This document shows positions 16,406-26,513 of a DNA stretch of 64,000 nucleotides, one piece after another; position 1 is the first letter of the stretch; every line of letters starts with the position of its first letter. Origin of the DNA: AP-15 sp963788085 (GTDB taxonomy: Bacteria; Pseudomonadota; Alphaproteobacteria; ATCC43930; CGMCC-115725). The notes under the pieces are model-generated. The model was not told the origin of the DNA. It saw nothing but the letters and a program-made list of their open reading frames with translations, and made no database searches. The stretch is from assembly GCA_963788085.1 (NCBI GenBank), contig CAWBFS010000045.1, positions 1 to 64,000 on the forward strand. The letters run 5' to 3'. The position numbers were made by a program, and so were the translations under genes.

Positions 16406-18097
16406 TCAAATCCGGACCAGATGAATTTCGACCAGCGGCCGCTTGCCGAAGCGTTCATTGAGGACGCGGCGCAGAGCTCGGCGAGCCGCATCGCGCACCG
16501 CCTCGTCGTCGCGGCGCAGGTTCGCCGGCAGCTCGTCGAGCGCACGTTCCACTGCGTTCCGAAGGGCGGGCGCTGCCGCCTCGGCAGCGGCCAGTTCGAC
16601 TACACCGATCGTGCTGATCGTCGGCGGCGCCAGGGGCTGGCCACGGCGATCGAGGACCAAGGTGGCAACGGCGCTGCCGTTGAAAGTGACGCGACGACGG
16701 TCCTTCAGCGCCGTGCCGTCGACCGGCAGCAGACCCTTGCCGTCGCTGGCGAGCCTGCCGACCGGCACCTCGTCGACGACCCTGGCGCCGCTCGCCGCGA
16801 GCCGGACCATGTCCCCGTTCTGAATGACGAGCGGCTGCTGAACCTGGCATTCGCCCGCGAGCTCGGCATGCGCGATCAGGTGACGGGCCTCGCCGTGCAC
16901 CGGGACGGCAATTTGCGGGCGGACCATCTGGTACATGCGCACCAGCTCGTCGCGGGCCGGATGCCCCGAGACATGGACGAAATGGTCCTCCTCCGTGACG
17001 ATCTCCACTCCGAGCCGAACCAGCGCGTTCTGCAGCCGATTGATCGCCCTTTCATTACCCGGAATGATGCGCGACGAAAAAATGACGACATCCCCGGTCT
17101 CGAGCACGACGTGCGGGTGGTCGTCGCGGGCGATCCGCGACAGGGCCGCGCGCGGCTCGCCTTGGCTGCCGGTGCAGATCGTCACGATCCGGTCGCGCGG
17201 GATGTAGCCCGCCTCATCCTCGGTCAGAAAGCGCGGCAGATCCGTCAGGTAACCGTTCTCGCGGGCCGCCTTGTCGATCCGCCACAGCGACCGGCCGACC
17301 AGCGCCACCTCTCGCCCATGGGCCTTGGCTGCGTGGGCAATGGTTTCGAGGCGCGCGACATTCGAGGCGAAGCAGGCGACTGCGACCCGCGCATCGTAGC
17401 GGCCGATCAGATCCGTCAGCGAACGGCGCAGCTCCGCCTCCGACCCGGAGGTGCCGGGCCGCAGCGCGTTTGTCGAATCCCCGACCAATGCGAGGACGCC
17501 TTCGTCGCCGAGCCTCCGCAAGGCGGCCTCGTCCGCGGTCGGGCCGATCAGCGGGTCCGGATCGAACTTCCAGTCGCCGGTATGCAATACAGTTCCAATG
17601 GGCGTGCGCAGAGCGACTGCATTTGGTTCCGGGATCGAATGCGTGAGGGTGATCAGTTCGAGGTCGAACGGGCCGATCGTGAACCGGCCCGACAAGGGCA
17701 CGACATTGATCTTGACCTGATCAGCGAACCCGGTCTCGGCTAGCTTGGCGCGCAAGAACGAGGCGGTGAACGGGGTCGCCCAGATCGGGCAGCGCAACTG
17801 CCTCCACAGATAGGGAATGGCCCCGATATGATCCTCGTGCGCATGGGTCGCGACAATCCCGAGCAAGCGATCGCGGCGTTCGACGATAAACGCGGGATCG
17901 GGCATGACGACTTCGAGCCCCGGCTGCGAATCATCTCCGAAGGTGACGCCGCAATCGATGATCAGCCAGTCGCCCTGATAGCCGTAAACATTCAGGTTCA
18001 TCCCGATTTCGCCCGCACCGCCGAGCGGGACAAAGAAGAGCGCGTTGGGGTCGCGGTAATCCGGCCGGGCCCCCGGCTGCAAAGGCGGATGGTTCAT
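16406..18097 (-). CDS. rnj: Ribonuclease J
   Basis: A 563-residue metallo-beta-lactamase/beta-CASP ribonuclease that combines 5'-3' exo- and endonuclease action in mRNA decay and rRNA maturation. Motifs: FVPLGGAGEIGMNLNVYGYQ, the zinc-binding ATHAHEDHIGAIPYL, LTHSIPEPNAVALRTPIG with TGDWKFDPDPL, beta-CASP motifs TGSQGEP and SSRIIPGNE, and HVSGHPARDELVRMYQMVRP with VPVHGEARHL. The ATG at 18097 overlaps the coaX stop by four bases; a longer start at 18136 would lie inside coaX. It is intact. Confidence 0.95.
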   Translation of the reverse strand: MNHPPLQPGARPDYRDPNALFFVPLGGAGEIGMNLNVYGYQGDWLIIDCGVTFGDDSQPGLEVVMPDPAFIVERRDRLLGIVATHAHEDHIGAIPYLWRQLRCPIWATPFTASFLRAKLAETGFADQVKINVVPLSGRFTIGPFDLELITLTHSIPEPNAVALRTPIGTVLHTGDWKFDPDPLIGPTADEAALRRLGDEGVLALVGDSTNALRPGTSGSEAELRRSLTDLIGRYDARVAVACFASNVARLETIAHAAKAHGREVALVGRSLWRIDKAARENGYLTDLPRFLTEDEAGYIPRDRIVTICTGSQGEPRAALSRIARDDHPHVVLETGDVVIFSSRIIPGNERAINRLQNALVRLGVEIVTEEDHFVHVSGHPARDELVRMYQMVRPQIAVPVHGEARHLIAHAELAGECQVQQPLVIQNGDMVRLAASGARVVDEVPVGRLASDGKGLLPVDGTALKDRRRVTFNGSAVATLVLDRRGQPLAPPTISTIGVVELAAAEAAAPALRNAVERALDELPANLRRDDEAVRDAARRALRRVLNERFGKRPLVEIHLVRI

Positions 18098-18864
18098 TTG
18101 TTGCGGTTGCGGCGGTAGATCAGGCGGAGGCCCCACAAGGCCAGATCGGAATCGACATGCTCGATGATACTAGCCCCGGCGAACAGTGGGGCGAGCCCGC
18201 CGGTGGCGATGACGTCCATGCGCTCGCCACGCTCGGCCCGGATGCGCTGCACCAGCCCCTCGACCAGTCCGATGTAACCCCAATAGATGCCGGACTGCAT
18301 GCAGCTCACCGTGTCCTTCCCGATAACGCGTTCGGTGCGGCGGATACGAATGCTGGGGAGCTTCGCCGCCGCCATTTCCAACGCATGCAATGACAGATTG
18401 ATCCCCGGCGCGATTACTCCGCCGCAATAATTGCCGTCCCGGTCGACCACGTCGAAGGTGGTGGCGGTGCCGAAATCGACGACGATCAGCGGACCCTTGT
18501 ACCGGTCGTGCGCCGCGATGGTATTGACAAGCCGGTCGGCGCCGACTTCCTCCGGCCGGTCTACCAGCGCATTGGTGCCGAGCATCACGCCCTTCTCGCC
18601 GACCACGAGCGGATCGGTGTGGCAATATCTCCGGCACAGCGTAACGATATTGAAATTGACGTCGGGCACGACACTGGCAATCACCGCGCCATCGACATTG
18701 CCCCGCGCCAGGCCTTCCAGCGACAATAGATGATCGAGCCAGACGACATATTCGTCGGCCGTACGCTTGCCTTCGGTCGCGGTGCGCCAGCTGCCCTTGA
18801 GATCGGCGCCATCCCAGATCGCGAATACAGTGTTGGTGTTATTGGCATTGATGGCAAGGAGCAT
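18094..18864 (-). CDS. coaX: Type III pantothenate kinase
   Basis: A 256-residue ASKHA-fold kinase catalysing the first step of coenzyme A synthesis, ATP-dependent phosphorylation of pantothenate. Markers: the N-terminal phosphate loop LLAINANNTNTVFAIWDG, DRPEEVGADRLVNTIAAHD, VVDFGTATTFDVVDRDGNYC with GGVIAPGINLS, and VIATGGLAPLFAG. ATG at 18864 is chosen because the conserved strand begins there. It lies between birA (10 bases) and rnj (overlap), an arrangement seen across Alphaproteobacteria. Confidence 0.95.
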   Translation of the reverse strand: MLLAINANNTNTVFAIWDGADLKGSWRTATEGKRTADEYVVWLDHLLSLEGLARGNVDGAVIASVVPDVNFNIVTLCRRYCHTDPLVVGEKGVMLGTNALVDRPEEVGADRLVNTIAAHDRYKGPLIVVDFGTATTFDVVDRDGNYCGGVIAPGINLSLHALEMAAAKLPSIRIRRTERVIGKDTVSCMQSGIYWGYIGLVEGLVQRIRAERGERMDVIATGGLAPLFAGASIIEHVDSDLALWGLRLIYRRNRNK

Positions 18865-18874
18865 GCAGCTTCTT

Positions 18875-19636
18875 TCACGCGGCCGGGAAGACTTCACCAG
18901 CGGCAATGCGCCGGCATTCCCCGGCACAGTCGAGCAAGAGATTTCCCTCGTGATCCAGATCGAGAAAGCGGCCGCATAAAGCGCGAGACTCGAGCCGGAC
19001 CCGGATCGGCTCGCCGCGAACGATTGCTGCGGCAGCCGACCAGGCGGCACGAACCGGCGCAAAGCCTTCCGCGCGCCACTTCGCGAACCACATTTGGAAA
19101 TGCGCCGCGAACTCCTCGAGCATTACTTCTGGTACGACTTCGTCAAAGCCCTCTTCCATAATGGAGGTCGCGGGAAATTCCGTCCCTTGCGGCGAAGCCA
19201 TCAAATTGACCCCGATGCCGAGCACGACAAAGCTCAACTTCTCGGACCCGACCGTCTCGGATTCAAGAAGAACGCCGGCGATTTTACGGCCGTTCAGCAG
19301 CACATCGTTCGGCCATTTATACGCCAGTCGTTCAATTCGCGGCAGTATCGCACGAAGCGCACCCCCCACCGCCAAGGCCGCAACAAAGCCAAGCTGCGCC
19401 GCGCTGCCTACGGGGCAATCGGGCCGCAAAATCAGCGAAAGATAGAGATTGCCTCGCGGAGAGCTCCAGACGCGCCCGCGACGCCCGTGACCGGCGCTCT
19501 GCTCGAGCGCCCATACGAGGGTACCTTGTTCCGCACCATCGTGGGCCCGATGCTTCGCCTCGTCGTTTGTACTCCCGATCGAGTCGTAACAAACTAGCCG
19601 ATAGCCCGGCGGCAGCCTCGGCTGCCTTTCGGTCAT
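18875..19636 (-). CDS. birA: Biotin--[acetyl-CoA-carboxylase] ligase
   Basis: A 253-residue biotin protein ligase lacking the DNA-binding domain of E. coli BirA, as is usual in this class. It makes biotinyl-5'-AMP and transfers biotin to carboxylase carrier lysines. Motifs: DSIGSTNDEAKHRAHDGAEQ, the biotinyl-AMP loop SAGHGRRGRVWSSPRGNLYL, KWPNDVLLNGRKIAGVLLES and GIGVNLM. The C-terminal SH3-like part is RALCGRFLDLDHEGNLLL. The ATG overlaps the nuoN stop by four bases. Confidence 0.95.
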   Translation of the reverse strand: MTERQPRLPPGYRLVCYDSIGSTNDEAKHRAHDGAEQGTLVWALEQSAGHGRRGRVWSSPRGNLYLSLILRPDCPVGSAAQLGFVAALAVGGALRAILPRIERLAYKWPNDVLLNGRKIAGVLLESETVGSEKLSFVVLGIGVNLMASPQGTEFPATSIMEEGFDEVVPEVMLEEFAAHFQMWFAKWRAEGFAPVRAAWSAAAAIVRGEPIRVRLESRALCGRFLDLDHEGNLLLDCAGECRRIAAGEVFPAA

Positions 19637-21084
19637 CGGGTAAAGAGCGCCGCAGCGGCGGCCTCGGCGCCGCCGACGATCGGACCGGGAAGGATGAAAA
19701 AGAACAACGTGACCACGGCAGTGACGAACAGCACACCTTTTAGCTCCGCAGTCAACGGCCGGTCGAAGGCGCCGACCGGCTCGTCGAAATACATGACCTT
19801 GACGACCCGAAGATAGTAAAACGCCGAGACAACGCTGGTCACGACGCCGATGACCGCCAGTCCGGCGAGTTTTGCGTCAATGGCGGCGAGAAAGACGTAG
19901 AGCTTGGCGAAGAACCCGGCAGTCGGCGGTATCCCGCTCAGCGCGAACATGAAAATAGCCAAGGCCAATGCGAGCCCCGGTTGCGAGCGCGACAACCCGG
20001 CGAGATCCGAAATCCCTTCGAGCATGCGGCCGTTGCGGCGCATGCACAGGATCACCGCCCAGGTGCCGACCGTCATAAAGAGGTAGATCGCCATATAGAC
20101 CAGCACGCCGCGTATGCCGGCCGCCGTGCCGGTCGCGAGTCCGATCAGCGCATAGCCGACATGGCTGATCGAGCTGTAGGCCATCAGGCGCTTGATGCTT
20201 TCTTGGGCGACTGCGGCGACCGCGCCCAGCACCATCGAGGCGATCGACAGAAAGATGATGACCTGACGCCATTCGCCGAGCAGCGGACCGAACGGTTCGA
20301 TCATAAAGCGAATAAAGAGGGCGAGTGCGGCAATCTTCGGTGCTACCGCGAAAAAAGCCGTCACCGGGGTCGGCGCACCCTCGTAGACATCGGGCGTCCA
20401 CATATGGAACGGCACCGCCGAGACTTTGAAGGCGAGGCCGACGACGACGAAGACGATGCCTATAACGACACCGATCGAAGGTGCCGCGCCGCCCGCCACC
20501 AGTTTGGCGATCTCGCTGAATGCGGTGGTGCCGGTAAACCCGTAAATCAGCGAAGCGCCATACAGCAGCATTCCCGACGACAGCGCGCCGAGGACGAAAT
20601 ATTTGAGCCCGGCTTCGCTCGATCGGGTCGAGTCGCGATTGAAGGCGGCGACGACATAGAGCGCCAAATTCTGCAATTCGAGGCCGACATAAAGGGTGAT
20701 CAGGTCATTCGCCGAGATCATGACCATCATCCCGGTCGTCGACAGCAGCACGAGCACCGGGAACTCGAACCGGGCGATCCCTTGATCCTCGTTGTAGCGC
20801 ATCCCGATCAGGACCGTTACCGCCGAGCCGATCAGCACCAGGGTCTTCATGAACAGGGCGAAAGCGTCGGTCACGAACATTCCGTAGAAACCGAGACGCC
20901 GTTCGCCTCCCTGCATCAGGGAAACGACGAGGGCGATGATCAGCACCCCGATGGCGAGCCACGAAACCGTCCGCGTCGACTTCTCGCCGCTGATCGCGCC
21001 GAATATCAGCAGCGCCATCGCGCCCGCGGCGAGAATGATCTCGGACAGCGCCGGCGCGATGTCAGGAACTGGAAATACCGGCAT
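19633..21084 (-). CDS. nuoN: NADH-quinone oxidoreductase subunit N
   Basis: A 483-residue antiporter-like membrane subunit of complex I, thought to carry one of the proton channels. It has about 14 hydrophobic helices. Signatures: SANDLITLYVGLELQNLALY (with the conserved Glu), FKVSAVPFHMWTPDVYEGAP, QESIKRLMAYSSISHVGYAL and GIPPTAGFFAKLYVF. It is intact; 209 bases containing a family B repeat separate it from nuoM. Confidence 0.96.
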   Translation of the reverse strand: MPVFPVPDIAPALSEIILAAGAMALLIFGAISGEKSTRTVSWLAIGVLIIALVVSLMQGGERRLGFYGMFVTDAFALFMKTLVLIGSAVTVLIGMRYNEDQGIARFEFPVLVLLSTTGMMVMISANDLITLYVGLELQNLALYVVAAFNRDSTRSSEAGLKYFVLGALSSGMLLYGASLIYGFTGTTAFSEIAKLVAGGAAPSIGVVIGIVFVVVGLAFKVSAVPFHMWTPDVYEGAPTPVTAFFAVAPKIAALALFIRFMIEPFGPLLGEWRQVIIFLSIASMVLGAVAAVAQESIKRLMAYSSISHVGYALIGLATGTAAGIRGVLVYMAIYLFMTVGTWAVILCMRRNGRMLEGISDLAGLSRSQPGLALALAIFMFALSGIPPTAGFFAKLYVFLAAIDAKLAGLAVIGVVTSVVSAFYYLRVVKVMYFDEPVGAFDRPLTAELKGVLFVTAVVTLFFFILPGPIVGGAEAAAAALFTR

Positions 21085-21113
21085 CGACGAAGAACCTTAG
21101 GCCTTCCCACAAG

Positions 21114-21252
21114 CCCCTCTCCGCCCTGCAGGGGGGAGAGGGAGGGGCCCGTCGCGCAGCGGCGGGAGGGTGAGGTGGGTCGTGGCGCGACCTGGCCCGT
21201 TGGCCCCCCTCACCCTACCCTCTCCCCCCGGCCGGCGGGGGGAGAGGAGAAA
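21114..21252. repeat. Dispersed repeat family B (CCCTCTCCCC type)
   Basis: Lies in the nuoN/nuoM gap. It is a palindromic element built from GCCCCTCTCCGCC...GGGGGGAGAGGG on one side and CCCTCACCCTACCCTCTCCCC...GGGGGGAGAGG on the other, around a GCAGCGGCGGGAGGGTGAG centre. Related copies lie at 47825-48000 and 57058-57136. It could fold into long hairpins in the nuo transcript. Confidence 0.75.
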
Positions 21253-21293
21253 AGGGAGATCGGCGCGACGGAAATTTATCTGCGTGTCCGGTA

Positions 21294-22821
21294 TCATCGC
21301 AGGCTGGCGCGGCGCATGCCCGCTGCCTCGGTGGCGGCCGTCACCTGCTGGACCAGATGATCGACGGATGCCTGGATCGGACGCAAGAACGAGAGCGGGT
21401 AAACTCCCATCCAAATTACCAAGACGAGCAGCGGAACAAACAACGCCTTCTCGCGTGCGCTCAGATCGAGCATACCGCGGAGGTCGGCGCGGGTGAGCGT
21501 GCCGAAAATCACCCGCCGGTACATGTAGAGCATGTACATCGGGCCTAGAAACAAAGCCGTCGCCGCGAGGGTGCATTCGAGCGTGTTGACCCTGAAAGTT
21601 CCGAGAAGGATCAGAAACTCGCCGACGAAACCGCTGGTGCCCGGCAGTCCGATCGCCGCCAATGTGAACACCATCAGGACGAAGGCATAGGCCGGCATGC
21701 GGTGCACGAGCCCGCCAAAGCGGGCGATCTCGTGGGTGTGCAGTCGGTCATAAAGGACGCCGACGCAGAGAAACAGGGCACCCGAGACGAGCCCGTGGCT
21801 CAACATCTGGATGACGGCGCCCTGCACCGCCTCACTGGTCACGGCAAATGTGCCCATTGTGACAAACCCCATATGGGCGATCGACGAGTAGGCGACCAGC
21901 TTTTTCATGTCGAGCTGCGCCAATGCCACGAGCGAGGTGTAAATCACCGCAATGGCGCTGAGCGCGAAGATCAGCGGCGTGAAATACGCCGAGGCTAGCG
22001 GAAAGATCGGCAAGGAGAAGCGAATAAAGCCGTAGCCGCCGAGCTTTAGCAGAATTCCCGCGAGGATCACCGAACCCGCCGTCGGGGCCTCCACATGAGC
22101 GTCGGGCAGCCAGGTGTGCACCGGCCACATCGGGACCTTGACGGCGAAGGACGCAAAAAACGCCAGCCACAGCCATTTCTGCAGGCAGGCGGGAAACAGC
22201 TCGCTGTGGGCCAGCGCGTATTCGATATCTGTGGTCCCGGTCTGAAAATAGACGGCAAGGACGGCGAGCAGCATCAGCACCGAGCCGAGCAATGTGTAGA
22301 GAAAAAACTTGAAAGCCGAATAGATCCGGTTCGAGCCGCCCCAGATCCCGATGATCAAGAACATCGGGATCAGCACGCCTTCGAAGAACACATAAAATTG
22401 GACGAAATCGAGAGAGCAAAAGACCCCGACCATGAAGGTCTCGAGGACAAGGAAGGCGACCATGAATTCCTTGACCCGGTACTGGATCACTTCCCAGGCG
22501 GAGACGATGGTGATGAACGTCAGAATGGTCGTCAGCAGCACGAAGAACAGGGAGATGCCGTCGATCCCCATGTGATAATTGAAATCGAAACCGCCGAGGG
22601 TGACCCAACTCGCCCGCTCGACGAATTGAAAGTCGGCCGTGCTCGGAATCGAAGTCGAACCACAGCACCAGCGACAGCGCGAAGACGATCAGCGAGGTCC
22701 ACAGCGCGATCCAGCGCGCATTGCGCGCGACCACCACCTCGTCGCCCCGCGCCATCAGAATGAACGCGGCGCCCACCAGCGGCAGAAAGGTCACGAGCGT
22801 GAGGAGCGGCCAATGGCTCAC
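21294..22821 (-). CDS. nuoM: NADH-quinone oxidoreductase subunit M (one frameshift)
   Basis: A ~508-residue antiporter-like subunit. GTG at 22821 begins SHWPLLTLVTFLPLVGAAFI. The frame changes near 22640, between SLVLWFDFDSEHG and FQFVERASWV-type sequence, then runs intact from YHMGIDGISLFFVLLTTILT to the end. Signatures: CSLDFVQFYVFFEGVLIPMF, FASFAVKVPMWPVHTWLPDA, DMKKLVAYSSIAHMGFVTMG and PGTSGFVGEFLILLG. The gap to the nuoL stop is 16 bases. The shift is likely a sequencing error. Confidence 0.93.
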
Positions 22822-22837
22822 GGCGATGTTCCGTCGC

Positions 22838-24775
22838 TCACCGCGGGAACAGGTACCACGTCACCAGCGCGACGAGGCCGATCATCATCGCGAAAGCGTA
22901 GTGATAGAGATACCCGGTTTGCAGACGGCTGGCCTGTCGCGCGAGGTCGCGGGTGACCGCGGCGACGCCGTTCGGTCCGAGGCCGTCGATCACCGTGCCG
23001 TCGCCGGACCGCCACAGACCATCGCCGAGCAAAAAAGCGGTCCGCACGAACAGCCAATCATACAGATCGTCGAAATACCATTTGTTCAGCAGGAAGAGAT
23101 AGAGCGACGCGGAACTGCGCGGCGAGGCGCACCGGGAGCCGCGGATCGGCGATGTAGAAGACGTAGGCGATGGCGATGCCGATCAACGCAAAGATCAGCG
23201 GCATGAAGCGAACGAGCGCCGGAACTTCTTCCGCCGCCGCAAGGGAATCGTATTGCGGCAACACCAGGATCGAGGTCTTCCAGAAAGCGGCGCGCTCGTC
23301 TCCGACAAAGAAATCATAGCCGAGATAACCGAAGAACGCGGCGCCGATCGGCGAGGACGATCAGCGGGATCAACATCACCCACGGGCTCTCATGCGCGTG
23401 GTGCATCGCCTCTTCGCCGGCGCGCGGCTCGCCATGGAAGGTCATAAACATGACGCGTGAGATGTAGAAGGCGGTCATCAACGCCGCGATGGTGCCGAGG
23501 ACCCAGGCATAGCGGCCAACCGCCGACCCCGACGCCCAGGCGGCTTCGAGGATCGTGTCCTTCGAGTAATAGCCGGAAAAGAACGGAAGGGCGCTCAGCG
23601 ACAGCGCGCCGATCCACATCGTCACATAGGTGATCGGGGTCTTGCGCCAGAGGCCGCCCATCCGGCGCATGTCCTGCTCGCCGCCCATCGCATGGATGAC
23701 CGACCCGCAGCACAGGAACAACAGCCCCTTGAAGAAGGCATGCGTGAAGAGGTGGAAGATGGCCGCGCCGTAGGCCGAGACGCCGGCGGCGGCGAACATG
23801 TAGCCGAGCTGGCTGCAAGTCGAATAGGCGACGACCCTTTTGATGTCAGGCTGCACCATCCCGATGCTCGCCGCAAAAATCGCCGTGGTCCCGCCGATGA
23901 TGCCCGACGACGGCGAGGGCAGTCGGGGCATATTCGAAGAGCGGCGACAGACGAGCGACCATGAAGACGCCCGCCGTGACCATCGTCGCTGCATGGATCA
24001 AGGCAGAAACCGGGGTCGGGCCTTCCATCGCATCGGGCAGCCAGGTGTGGAGCGGGATCTGCGCCGATTTCCCCATCGCGCCGATGAACAACAGGATGCA
24101 GGCGAGGGTCAGCGCATCGACGTGCCAGCCGAGAAACTCCATTGTCGTGCCGACCGCTTTCGGCGCTGCGCCAAAGACGGCGCCGAAGTCGAGCGAGCCG
24201 AAGATAACAAAGACGGCGAATATGCCGAGCGAGAACCCGAAATCGCCGACGCGGTTGACGAGGAACGCCTTGATCGCGGCGGCATTGGCCGAGGGACGGT
24301 CGTACCAGAAGCCGACCAGCAGATAAGACATCAAGCCGACGCCTTCCCAGCCAAAGAACAGCTGGACGAAGTTGTCGGACGTCACCAGCGCCAGCATGAA
24401 AAAAGTGAACAGGCTCATATACGACATGAAGCGCGGGATCGACGGATCCCCGTGCATGTAGCCGATCGAATAGACGTGGACCATCGACGAGACGACAGTC
24501 ACGACGACGATCATGACCCCGCTCAATGTGTCGAGCCGCAACGACCAGTTGACATCGACACCGCCGGCGACGATCCATTCGCCAGCGGGATAACATGCAT
24601 CTCGGTCGCTGGCGAGGATGTCGCGGAACGAAGAGACCGAGCACCGCCGACAGCAAAAGGGCGCCGCAGGTGACCAGCTGGCGACGGTCACCGATCACCC
24701 GGCCGAAAAAGCCGGCGATGACCGCAGCGATCAGCGGCAGAAATACGACTGCGACGGCCAGCGGTCGACCGTCAT
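22838..24775 (-). CDS. nuoL: NADH-quinone oxidoreductase subunit L (several frameshifts)
   Basis: A ~645-residue antiporter-like subunit with the long lateral helix. It is read across at least five frame changes (near 24765, 24640, 23915, 23348 and 23120). Parts in order: VVFLPLIAAVIAGFFGRVIG, DTLSGVMIVVVTVVSSMVHV, FGWEGVGLMSYLLVGFWYDR, KSAQIPLHTWLPDAMEGPTP, QPDIKRVVAYSTCSQLGYMF, GYYSKDTILEAAW, ALVRFMPLIFALIGIAIAYV and the end YHYAFAMMIGLVALVTWYLF. ATG at 24775 is a guess, as the first codons are shifted. The gene is needed for complex I, so sequence errors are the best explanation. Confidence 0.9.
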
Positions 24776-24778
24776 TGC

Positions 24779-24895
24779 CGCCCGCGGCCGGCCCTTGCGG
24801 GCCGTCCCGGGGGTGACCCGGCAATCGCGACAGCTCCCGCCGTGGCCAGTGGGCGTGGATGCCGAGTCAAGCCGGGCATGACGATATGATGGTAC
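24779..24895. repeat. Degraded copy of dispersed repeat family A
   Basis: The nuoL/nuoK gap holds CCGGCCCTTGCGGGCCGTCCCGGG and, at the other end, GCCGGGCATGACGATATGAT, which resemble the termini of family A (5143-5268). The internal block is not conserved. I see no gene here. Confidence 0.4.
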
Positions 24896-24907
24896 GAGCA
24901 AGCACGC

Positions 24908-25216
24908 TCAGCCCTTCATCATGTTGATGTCCTCGACCCGGATCGTGCCGCGGTTGCGGAAATAGACGACGAGGATAGCGAGGCCGATCGCCGCTTCCGC
25001 CGCCGCTACGGTCAGCACGAACATCGCAAAGGCCTGGCCGACGAGGTCGTTCAGAAAGACCGAGAAGGCGACAAAATTGATACTGACCGCGAGCAGCATC
25101 AGCTCGATCGACATCAGCATAATGATCACGTTCTTGCGGTTGAGAAAGATGCCGAAGACCCCGAGCGTGAATAGGATCGCGGCTACCGTCAGGTAATGCG
25201 CAAGGCCGATCAGCAT
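24908..25216 (-). CDS. nuoK: NADH-quinone oxidoreductase subunit K
   Basis: A 102-residue, three-helix membrane subunit of complex I. The conserved Glu residues are in VIIMLMSIELMLLAVSINFV (helix 2) and VLTVAAAEAAIGLAILVVYF (helix 3), which form the central proton-translocation axis. It ends RGTIRVEDINMMKG, as in the family. ATG at 25216 overlaps the nuoJ stop by one base (TGATG). Confidence 0.96.
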   Translation of the reverse strand: MLIGLAHYLTVAAILFTLGVFGIFLNRKNVIIMLMSIELMLLAVSINFVAFSVFLNDLVGQAFAMFVLTVAAAEAAIGLAILVVYFRNRGTIRVEDINMMKG

Positions 25217-25836
25217 CAGTCGCTCCCTGCGCCGAGCGGCACTTTGACCACTTCGACGGTCTCGGCGCGCCTGCGGGCCAGCTGCGCCGAAATCGATTGG
25301 CGCCTGACGTCCGCGCGATGACGCAGGGTCAACACGATCGCCCCAATCATCGCCACGAGCAAAATCAGTCCCGCCACCTGAAACGCGAACAAGTAGCGGG
25401 TATAGAGAATGTCGCCGAGCGCCCGGGTATTCGTGAGCGCAACACCGCCGGCCGCGGCCAGCGCGGGGGCCTGGCTCGGTACGGACGGGCTGACCGCCCA
25501 ACCGCCAATGACGAGGATGAGCTCGGCCAGCAGGATCAGGCCGACCAATGTGCCGATCGGCAGATATTGGACAAAGCCGCTGCGCAGCTGCAGGAAATCG
25601 ATGTCCAGCATCATCACGACGAAGAGAAACAGGACCGCCACTGCCCCGACATAGACGATGACCAGGATCATCGCCAGGAACTCTGCGCCGATCAGGATGA
25701 ACATGCCGGCGGCGTTGAAGAAGGCGAGGATCAGAAAGAGCACGGAGTGCACCGGATTGCGCGCCGAAACCACCAACACCCCGGAAGCGACGGCTATCGC
25801 GGCAAAGATGTAGAACAGGATCGCTTGGACGATCAT
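25216..25836 (-). CDS. nuoJ: NADH-quinone oxidoreductase subunit J
   Basis: A 206-residue, five-helix membrane subunit. Key segments: SARNPVHSVLFLILAFFNAA, GAEFLAMILVIVYVGAVAVL (the helix 3 region with the pi-bulge in known structures) and VVMMLDIDF. ATG at 25836 (IVQAILFYIFAAIAVASG) is preferred; a TTG five codons upstream is possible. It ends one base into nuoK. A family A repeat separates it from nuoI. Confidence 0.95.
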   Translation of the reverse strand: MIVQAILFYIFAAIAVASGVLVVSARNPVHSVLFLILAFFNAAGMFILIGAEFLAMILVIVYVGAVAVLFLFVVMMLDIDFLQLRSGFVQYLPIGTLVGLILLAELILVIGGWAVSPSVPSQAPALAAAGGVALTNTRALGDILYTRYLFAFQVAGLILLVAMIGAIVLTLRHRADVRRQSISAQLARRRAETVEVVKVPLGAGSD

Positions 25837-25856
25837 TGCCGCCGACAGCAACGGCA

Positions 25857-25983
25857 GTCATTCCGGGATGCCCCGGAGGGGCAGGCCTGGAAGCCATGAA
25901 CACGGGCCCATGCCCCGTTCGGAAAGGCCGGTGTTCCTGGATTCCGGGCTCGTGGGCGCTGCCCACGCCCCGGAAGGACGGTG
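25857..25983. repeat. Dispersed repeat family A, second full copy
   Basis: It fills most of the nuoJ/nuoI gap. Ends are GTCATTCCGGGATGCCC and CCCACGCCCCGGAAGGAC, with the internal block GGAAGCCATGAACACGGGC matching the 5143-5268 copy (GGAAGCCAGGAACACAGGC). It interrupts an otherwise tightly packed operon without breaking a gene. Confidence 0.75.
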
Positions 25984-26007
25984 ATTGCGGGTCCCTTCAT
26001 CACCCCA

Positions 26008-26502
26008 TCAGCGGTAGGGCGCGTCGAGGGCCAGGTTCTTGGCGATCTCGGCCTCCCACCGGTCGCCGTTCTCCAGCAGCTTGTCCTTGTCGTAGAGGAG
26101 TTCTTCGTGCGTCTCGGTCGCGAACTCGAAATTCGGCCCCTCGACGATCGCATCGACCGGACAGGCCTCCTGGCAATAGCCGCAATAGATGCATTTGGTC
26201 ATATCGATGTCGTATCGCGTCGTGCGGCGGCTGCCGTCCTCGCGCGGCTCGGCCTCGATCGTGATCGCCAGCGCCGGGCAGATCGCCTCGCAAAGCTTGC
26301 AGGCAATGCAGCGCTCCTCGCCGTTGGGGTACCGGCGCAACACGTGCTCGCCGCGAAAGCGCGGGCTCAGCGGCCCCTTCTCGTAGGGGTAATTTACGGT
26401 GACCGTCCGCTTGAACATGTAGCGCAAGGTCAGGCCCAGTCCCGACAGCAGCTCAGTGAGCAGCAGGCTGCGGGCGCCGCGTTCCAATAATCCCATCGCC
26501 AT
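26008..26502 (-). CDS. nuoI: NADH-quinone oxidoreductase subunit I
   Basis: A 164-residue peripheral subunit carrying two [4Fe-4S] clusters (N6a and N6b) that pass electrons to NuoB. Both motifs are present: CIACKLCEAICPALAITIEA and CIYCGYCQEACPVDAIVEGP. An N-terminal amphipathic helix (LLTELLSGLGLTLRYMF) docks it to the membrane arm. The ATG at 26502 gives MAMGLLERG; the open frame extends ten residues further without support. Confidence 0.96.
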   Translation of the reverse strand: MAMGLLERGARSLLLTELLSGLGLTLRYMFKRTVTVNYPYEKGPLSPRFRGEHVLRRYPNGEERCIACKLCEAICPALAITIEAEPREDGSRRTTRYDIDMTKCIYCGYCQEACPVDAIVEGPNFEFATETHEELLYDKDKLLENGDRWEAEIAKNLALDAPYR

Positions 26503-26513
26503 AGATCGATTCC